A stretch of DNA of 64,000 nt, from contig CBFHAI010000002.1 of NCBI GenBank assembly GCA_965653565.1, positions 186,001-250,000 of the forward strand, in the 5' to 3' direction. This document shows positions 59,914 to 64,000 of this stretch, in pieces. Every line of letters starts with the position of its first letter. The stretch's first letter is position 1. The notes beneath the pieces were generated by a model, which was given only the letters and a program-made list of their open reading frames with translations, was not told the DNA's origin and searched no databases. Source of the stretch: JALCLA01 sp965653565 (GTDB lineage Bacteria; Pseudomonadota; Gammaproteobacteria; Xanthomonadales; Xanthomonadaceae). A program made the translations under genes and the position numbers.

Positions 59914-62900
59914 ATGAAAAATAAAATACGCACGAGCCGCTGGCTTGCGGCCGTGCTGCTCGCCACCGCCTGGCTCACCTCGCCGATCGCGTCTGCCGCG
60001 CCGGTGCTGACCGAAGATTTCGAAGACGGCAACTGGTCGGCGTTCCGCAGCAGCGATCTGGCCGGCGATCATTCGGCCCGTGTCGTCGATACCCGCAGCC
60101 GTGCCGGCGGCAAAGCGGTTCGCTTCGAATTGCTCAAGACCGATCCGCCGCTGCGCGGCGGCACCCGCGCCGAACTGGTGGCCGACGACGAGGGGCCGCG
60201 CGAGGAACATTGGTACGGCTTCAGCATCTTTCTTCCGCCCGACGGCGACGAAGCCTACGCCGTCGATCGCGCCGCCGAAATCGTCGCGCAGTGGCACAAC
60301 CAGCCCGATCTGCATCTGGGCGAAAGTTGGACGTCGCCGCCGCTGGCGCTGATCACGCGCGACGGACGCTGGCTGGTGAATCGCAATTGGGATTGGGACC
60401 CGGTGACCTCGAACGACAAGATCTGGGCCGAGGGCAAGCACGAGTCGATCGACCTGGGGGCCTACGAGCGCGGTGTCTGGACCGATTGGGCGTTCCATGT
60501 GCGATGGGGCTGGCTGTCGAGCCACTCGCCGCTGCTGGAAATCTACAAGAACGGCGTGCTCGTGCATCGCGGCACCGGCGCCAACACGACCAACGACCAG
60601 CTCGGCGTGTATTTCAAGATGGGCCTGTACAAATGGCCCTGGTCGCAGAACCAGCCATCGGACACGGTGCGCCGCGTGATCTATCACGACGAAGTGCGCT
60701 TCACCGATGCCGCCGGTTCCCTGCAGGCGGTGTCGCCGCCGACCACGGCGACGACGAACTGCCCCGCCGTGGCCGCCGGCCAATGGCGCAGCATCGCGTT
60801 CGCGCAGCCGCAGAGCGGCAGCTTCACCGCCAGCGCGACGGTGGTTCCCGCCAGCCTTTATGCCGCCGCGACGCTGAGCCTCGCACCGACGGCAAGCAGC
60901 TCGTGGAACAGTCTGGCAGCAAGCGTCCTGTTCTCCGATCCGATCAGCCAGCCCGGCTATCCGGCCAACAGCATCCTGGTGCGCGATGCCACGTCGTATC
61001 GCGCCGATCGCACGCTGGTCTACGAGGCCGGCCGCCGCTACCTCGTGCGCACCGTGGTCGATACACCGAACCGGCGCTATTCGGTATTCGTCACGCCCGA
61101 AGGCGGCCAGGAAGTCGCGCTCGCGACCAACTACGCGTTCCGCGACGGCCATGCCGGCACCTCGACGCTCAGCCACTGGGTGCTCGGTGCGGCGCAGGCC
61201 GGGCTTTCCGCCTGCGGCATGCAGGTCAACGCCGGCAGCGTGCAGTGCACCGCCGCGCCCGTCGGCGGCTGGCGCAACCTCACCTTCCCGACGGCGCAGT
61301 CTTCGACGTTCTCGGCGACGATCAATGTCACGCCCGAACAACTCGGCGCGGCTGCGGCGGTCGGGATTTCGCCGGCCACCGCCACCAACTGGGACGGCAT
61401 GTCCGCCACGGTGCTGTTCTCCGATCCGCAGAGCGAACCCGATCACCCCGCCAACAGTCTGCTGGTGCGCGATGCCGATCACTATCGCGCCGATGCCGCG
61501 GTGATCTATCAGGCCGGCAAGCAATACAAGCTGCGCTTCGATGTCGACGTGCCGCGCCATCGCTATTCGGTGTACGTCACGCCCGAGGGCGGTCAGGAGA
61601 TTCGCCTGGCGTACGACTACCGTTTCCGACAGGGCCACGAGGCGGTGTCCTCGTTCACCCAATGGACCCTGGCGGCCGGCCGCAGTGCCCTGCACGCCTG
61701 TGCCTGGAGCGTGGCGCCGGTGCAGCCGACGTGCCGCATCGCGACCTCGACGCAATGGCAGAACGTCGCATTCGCGACCCAGACCGGCAGCTTCACCGTC
61801 ACCGCGAATGTGGTGGCGTCGGAGCTCGGCGCGGCCGGTGCGCTCGGCTTGTCGTCGGCCGCGACCCAGCAATGGGACGGCATGGCGGCGACCATCCTGT
61901 TTTCCGATGCGTCGAGCCAACCGTCGGTGCCCGCCAACAGCATCCTGGTGCGCGATGGCGATCGCTATCGTGCGGATGTCGCGATGGCTTATCAGCCGGC
62001 CCTGAACTATGCCGTGCGCATGATCGTCGACGTGCCGCGCAACCGTTACTCGGTTTATCTCAAGCCCAACGGCGGCAGCGAAGTGCGGCTGGCCAACGAT
62101 TACGCGTTCCGCAGCCCGGCGACCTCGCTCGGCCAATGGACGCTGGGTACCGGCGTATCGCCGATGTCGGCCTGCATGGCGGCGCCGACGGCCGCGCCGA
62201 GTCCGCCGTCGCACGTCGAATACGGTTATCTGCCGCCGGCGCAGACCGTCGGCGGCGGCAGCACCGTGTTCACGGTGCCGTCCGGCTACATCCACCAGAC
62301 GGCGTGGGACCAGGGCGGCGGTTCACAAATCCAGGGCGTCTACACCTGGCCGTGGAACGGCTGGCAGCCGATGGTGTGGCGCTGGGCCGACACCATGCGT
62401 TCGAATGCGATCGTTCGCATCGCACCGGGACCGGGCACGACGTATCCGGTCTACCGCTTCGAACTCACGCCGCAGGATCATTCGTCGCCCGGCACCGACG
62501 GCGATCATCCGCGCGCCGAGTTCTTCTCGGTCGACCCGGCCGAAGACCGTCGCCAACGCACACCGCCGCCCAGCAACATCATCCGCCAGGGCGACGAATA
62601 CTGGGCCACGTTCGCGCTGTATCTGCCCAACGATTTCCCGACCAATCATCGCTGGGCGACACTGATGCAGCGCAAATTCCAGAACGGGCTCACCAGCCCG
62701 AGCCCGTGGTTCACGCTCAACGTGCACAAGGGCGTGCTCGACTTCACCCTGCCGCGCGGGGCGGATTCGGAGTACCAGTTCCTGGCCAACCTGAGCGACG
62801 TCAAAGGCCGCTGGACGCAGATCACGATCCACGAAATCGCCTCGGCCAACGCCGACGGCCTGTTCGAGGTCTATATGAATCGCACGCTCGTCGCGCGCAA

Positions 62901-63084
62901 GAACGGACCGACCATCGACCCGGGCGATATCAACTACAACTTCCACCTCGGCTACTACCGCGCCAATGAGCGTGCATCGGGAGAAACGCAGGGCCCGGGG
63001 CTCGGCGTGGTCTACGAGACGCCGCTGCTGATCCGCCGCGGCGTGAACTCAGGCGGCATCAACGCGGTACCGGTTCTACCGTAG
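59914..63084 (+). CDS. Secreted protein with two polysaccharide-lyase-like domains and three Cys-bounded repeats
   Basis: 1056 residues with a signal peptide (about 1-28) and a GAGAGGGG ribosome site. Residues about 30-275 look like a heparin-lyase-I-like jelly roll (GGTRAELV, HWYGFSIFLPP, IVAQWHNQPD, FKMGLYKW). Residues about 770-1050 look like a second, distant copy (HPRAEFFSV, EYWATFALYLP, FHLGYYRA). Between them are three repeats bounded by Cys: C283-C434, C445-C596 and C607-C754. The first two are exactly 162 residues apart, each with VLFSDP or ILFSDA, PANS(I/L)LVRD and (RY)SVYVTPEGGQE-like strands. It probably cleaves an acidic polysaccharide; catalytic residues were not assigned. Confidence 0.8.
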   Translation: MKNKIRTSRWLAAVLLATAWLTSPIASAAPVLTEDFEDGNWSAFRSSDLAGDHSARVVDTRSRAGGKAVRFELLKTDPPLRGGTRAELVADDEGPREEHWYGFSIFLPPDGDEAYAVDRAAEIVAQWHNQPDLHLGESWTSPPLALITRDGRWLVNRNWDWDPVTSNDKIWAEGKHESIDLGAYERGVWTDWAFHVRWGWLSSHSPLLEIYKNGVLVHRGTGANTTNDQLGVYFKMGLYKWPWSQNQPSDTVRRVIYHDEVRFTDAAGSLQAVSPPTTATTNCPAVAAGQWRSIAFAQPQSGSFTASATVVPASLYAAATLSLAPTASSSWNSLAASVLFSDPISQPGYPANSILVRDATSYRADRTLVYEAGRRYLVRTVVDTPNRRYSVFVTPEGGQEVALATNYAFRDGHAGTSTLSHWVLGAAQAGLSACGMQVNAGSVQCTAAPVGGWRNLTFPTAQSSTFSATINVTPEQLGAAAAVGISPATATNWDGMSATVLFSDPQSEPDHPANSLLVRDADHYRADAAVIYQAGKQYKLRFDVDVPRHRYSVYVTPEGGQEIRLAYDYRFRQGHEAVSSFTQWTLAAGRSALHACAWSVAPVQPTCRIATSTQWQNVAFATQTGSFTVTANVVASELGAAGALGLSSAATQQWDGMAATILFSDASSQPSVPANSILVRDGDRYRADVAMAYQPALNYAVRMIVDVPRNRYSVYLKPNGGSEVRLANDYAFRSPATSLGQWTLGTGVSPMSACMAAPTAAPSPPSHVEYGYLPPAQTVGGGSTVFTVPSGYIHQTAWDQGGGSQIQGVYTWPWNGWQPMVWRWADTMRSNAIVRIAPGPGTTYPVYRFELTPQDHSSPGTDGDHPRAEFFSVDPAEDRRQRTPPPSNIIRQGDEYWATFALYLPNDFPTNHRWATLMQRKFQNGLTSPSPWFTLNVHKGVLDFTLPRGADSEYQFLANLSDVKGRWTQITIHEIASANADGLFEVYMNRTLVARKNGPTIDPGDINYNFHLGYYRANERASGETQGPGLGVVYETPLLIRRGVNSGGINAVPVLP

Positions 63085-63094
63085 CCACTAACGG

Positions 63095-63126
63095 CGATCG
63101 GCTCCCGTGCCAACGGGGGCCGATCG
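63095..63126 (+). terminator. Stem-loop terminator after the lyase gene
   Basis: A 14-bp stem (63095-63108 with 63113-63126, one G-T pair) and a GCCA loop lie 11 bases after the TAG. The T-run behind it is weak, so termination may be partial or Rho-aided. Confidence 0.6.
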
Positions 63127-63565
63127 ACGCGATTCTGCTTAGGACGTTTTGGGGTCGTAGAGGAAAGGGTGGATAGCGGCGCGGTCTTTCGATGGCGTCG
63201 TGTGCGGGAGGTGTGTAGCTGCGCTGCGGGGGGGCATCAGCGGCTTGCCGAAGAGGTCGAGGGTATGAACATTCCGCCACGGCGACGTTGGCGTGCTGGC
63301 AGTCGATGGTGCTGATCAATGCCGCGCTGCCGGTCGCTCGCCATGCCACGCCACCGGCGGCGTTGTAGTCAAGCACGGTGATTATCCAATATTTCGGATT
63401 CTCGCTCGAAGAGAGTTAGCTCTTAAGCTTGTCAAGGAAGGAAAAAATCGCCTCGGACGCTATCCACATCAACTCTAGAAGGTGATCGCTGTCCGTGTGA
63501 CGCGCCATTGGGTTTCTCGAGATGTCATCGGGAAACGCGATGATCCTCTCAGGAACAATAAATGA
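63127..63565. other. 439-bp stretch without a convincing gene; base composition changes inside
   Basis: Up to about 63375 the sequence is GC-rich like the rest of the window; after that it is clearly more AT-rich. Two short frames exist (63059-63376 minus, 63293-63478 plus) but neither has a ribosome site, domain or signal that I recognise. It may hold remnants of decayed genes at a boundary. Confidence 0.5.
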
Positions 63566-63991
63566 TCACGTCGTGGCATTGAAATTCTCTTCGAGGCGAA
63601 GCGTTTGAAAGATTTCACGGCTCGTTGTACTGCATGCTTCCAACCAGTCCTTCGGTAAATCTTGATACCCCACCAGGTTGTCCAGCTGGCGGCCGTTTCG
63701 CTCCGAAAGAAAAAACAGATACTTTCCGCCGATCTTCGGGTCCGAAACTCCTGGCCCATCCATCACTTCCAGCGACGCGCCGTTCTCTCCCTTGAATTGG
63801 CGGAGAACGTTGATCATGTATTTAGCACCGCAGGTGTGCGCGCCGCGAACTATAAGTTCGCCTGACGTGATCTGCCCGTAGAGCACCGAGCTTGATTCTT
63901 CGTAGAACTGCTGCGCAGGCAATTGGTCTGGGAACGACGCGAACGCGTCTACGCAAACCATCATTAAGGCGAGAACAACGGTAGTTTTCAT
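63566..63991 (-). CDS. Small secreted protein of unknown function
   Basis: 141 residues with a signal peptide (MKTTVVLALMMVCVDAFA). The mature part reads SSSVLYGQITSGELIVRG, a Cys-containing turn, YMINVLRQFKGENG, a GPGVSDPKIGGKYLFFL strand, then a helical tail with one more Cys. The pattern of a short beta-barrel with G-Q-I, V-x-R-x-F-K-G and G-x-x-Y-L-F-F recalls secreted NTR/TIMP-like or copper-handling small proteins, but I cannot name it. The base composition is lower in GC than the rest of the window, so it may have been acquired. The upstream region runs off the window. Confidence 0.7.
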   Translation of the reverse strand: MKTTVVLALMMVCVDAFASFPDQLPAQQFYEESSSVLYGQITSGELIVRGAHTCGAKYMINVLRQFKGENGASLEVMDGPGVSDPKIGGKYLFFLSERNGRQLDNLVGYQDLPKDWLEACSTTSREIFQTLRLEENFNATT

Positions 63992-64000
63992 GCAATATCT

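Noticed and set aside
59686..62295. 869-codon open frame on the minus strand
   Set aside because: Antisense to the double-lyase gene; composition His/Arg/Gly-rich and no ribosome site.
63059..63376. 105-codon minus-strand frame after the lyase gene
   Set aside because: Overlaps the lyase 3' end and the terminator hairpin, lacks a ribosome site and any domain I recognise. Possibly a remnant, but not supportable as a gene.
63293..63478. 61-codon plus-strand frame ending in a basic helix-like tail
   Set aside because: Too short, no ribosome site, no family; spans the composition change.

Overview
The window is GC-rich throughout, coding-dense, and reads as the chromosome of a Gram-negative proteobacterium. 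Three TonB-dependent receptors, an RND tripartite pump, lipoprotein and Tat-type signals, and an ECF sigma/Ser-Thr kinase/TPR pair fit a gammaproteobacterium of the Lysobacterales (Xanthomonadales). Arrays of the heptamer CCCGATT, of a kind I remember as common in that order, point the same way. This placement is inference; there is no rRNA or ribosomal marker here. I saw no tRNA, rRNA, CRISPR array, insertion sequence or prophage.

Region 1 (1-24 kb) looks like one nutritional island for phytate and inositol phosphates. A partial lipoprotein hydrolase is followed by a TonB receptor divergent from a secreted two-domain beta-propeller phytase. Next come a PepSY / OmpR-type regulator / sensor kinase operon and a second TonB receptor reading away from it. 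Then follows a tightly packed minus-strand run: iolC-DUF2090, iolD, iolE, iolB, iolA, a GlpT/UhpT-type organophosphate transporter, an inositol-monophosphatase-family enzyme and a Tat-exported PhoD-type phosphodiesterase. An RpiR-family regulator and two tandem inositol dehydrogenases complete it. A GGAA-N6-TTCC operator lies upstream of the dehydrogenases, and 7-of-8 versions lie at the iolC promoter and between the phytase and its receptor. This suggests one regulon running from phytate release to central carbon.

Region 2 (24-33 kb): an orphan secreted protein; an ECF sigma factor with a 19-codon upstream reading frame, translationally coupled to a membrane Ser/Thr kinase with TPRs; and a 1433-residue secreted protein with 14 RCC1-like repeats.

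Region 3 (33-43 kb): FAD monooxygenase plus fatty-acid desaturase, a LytS/LytTR two-component pair, a prolyl-oligopeptidase-family peptidase, a Fes/IroE-like esterase, a luciferase-like oxidoreductase and thioredoxin 2. A 27-bp inverted repeat follows the thioredoxin gene.

Region 4 (43-50 kb): an RND efflux operon ending in its own TetR regulator. Region 5 (50-54.5 kb): a TonB receptor / YfiR / CHASE8 hybrid kinase operon that may form a sensory chain. Region 6 (54.5-64 kb): heptamer array, DUF4326 protein, large-subunit catalase, AraC regulator, a DUF3103-like secreted protein and a 1056-residue protein with two polysaccharide-lyase-like domains flanking three Cys-bounded repeats. The last ~600 bases are visibly lower in GC and hold a small secreted protein.
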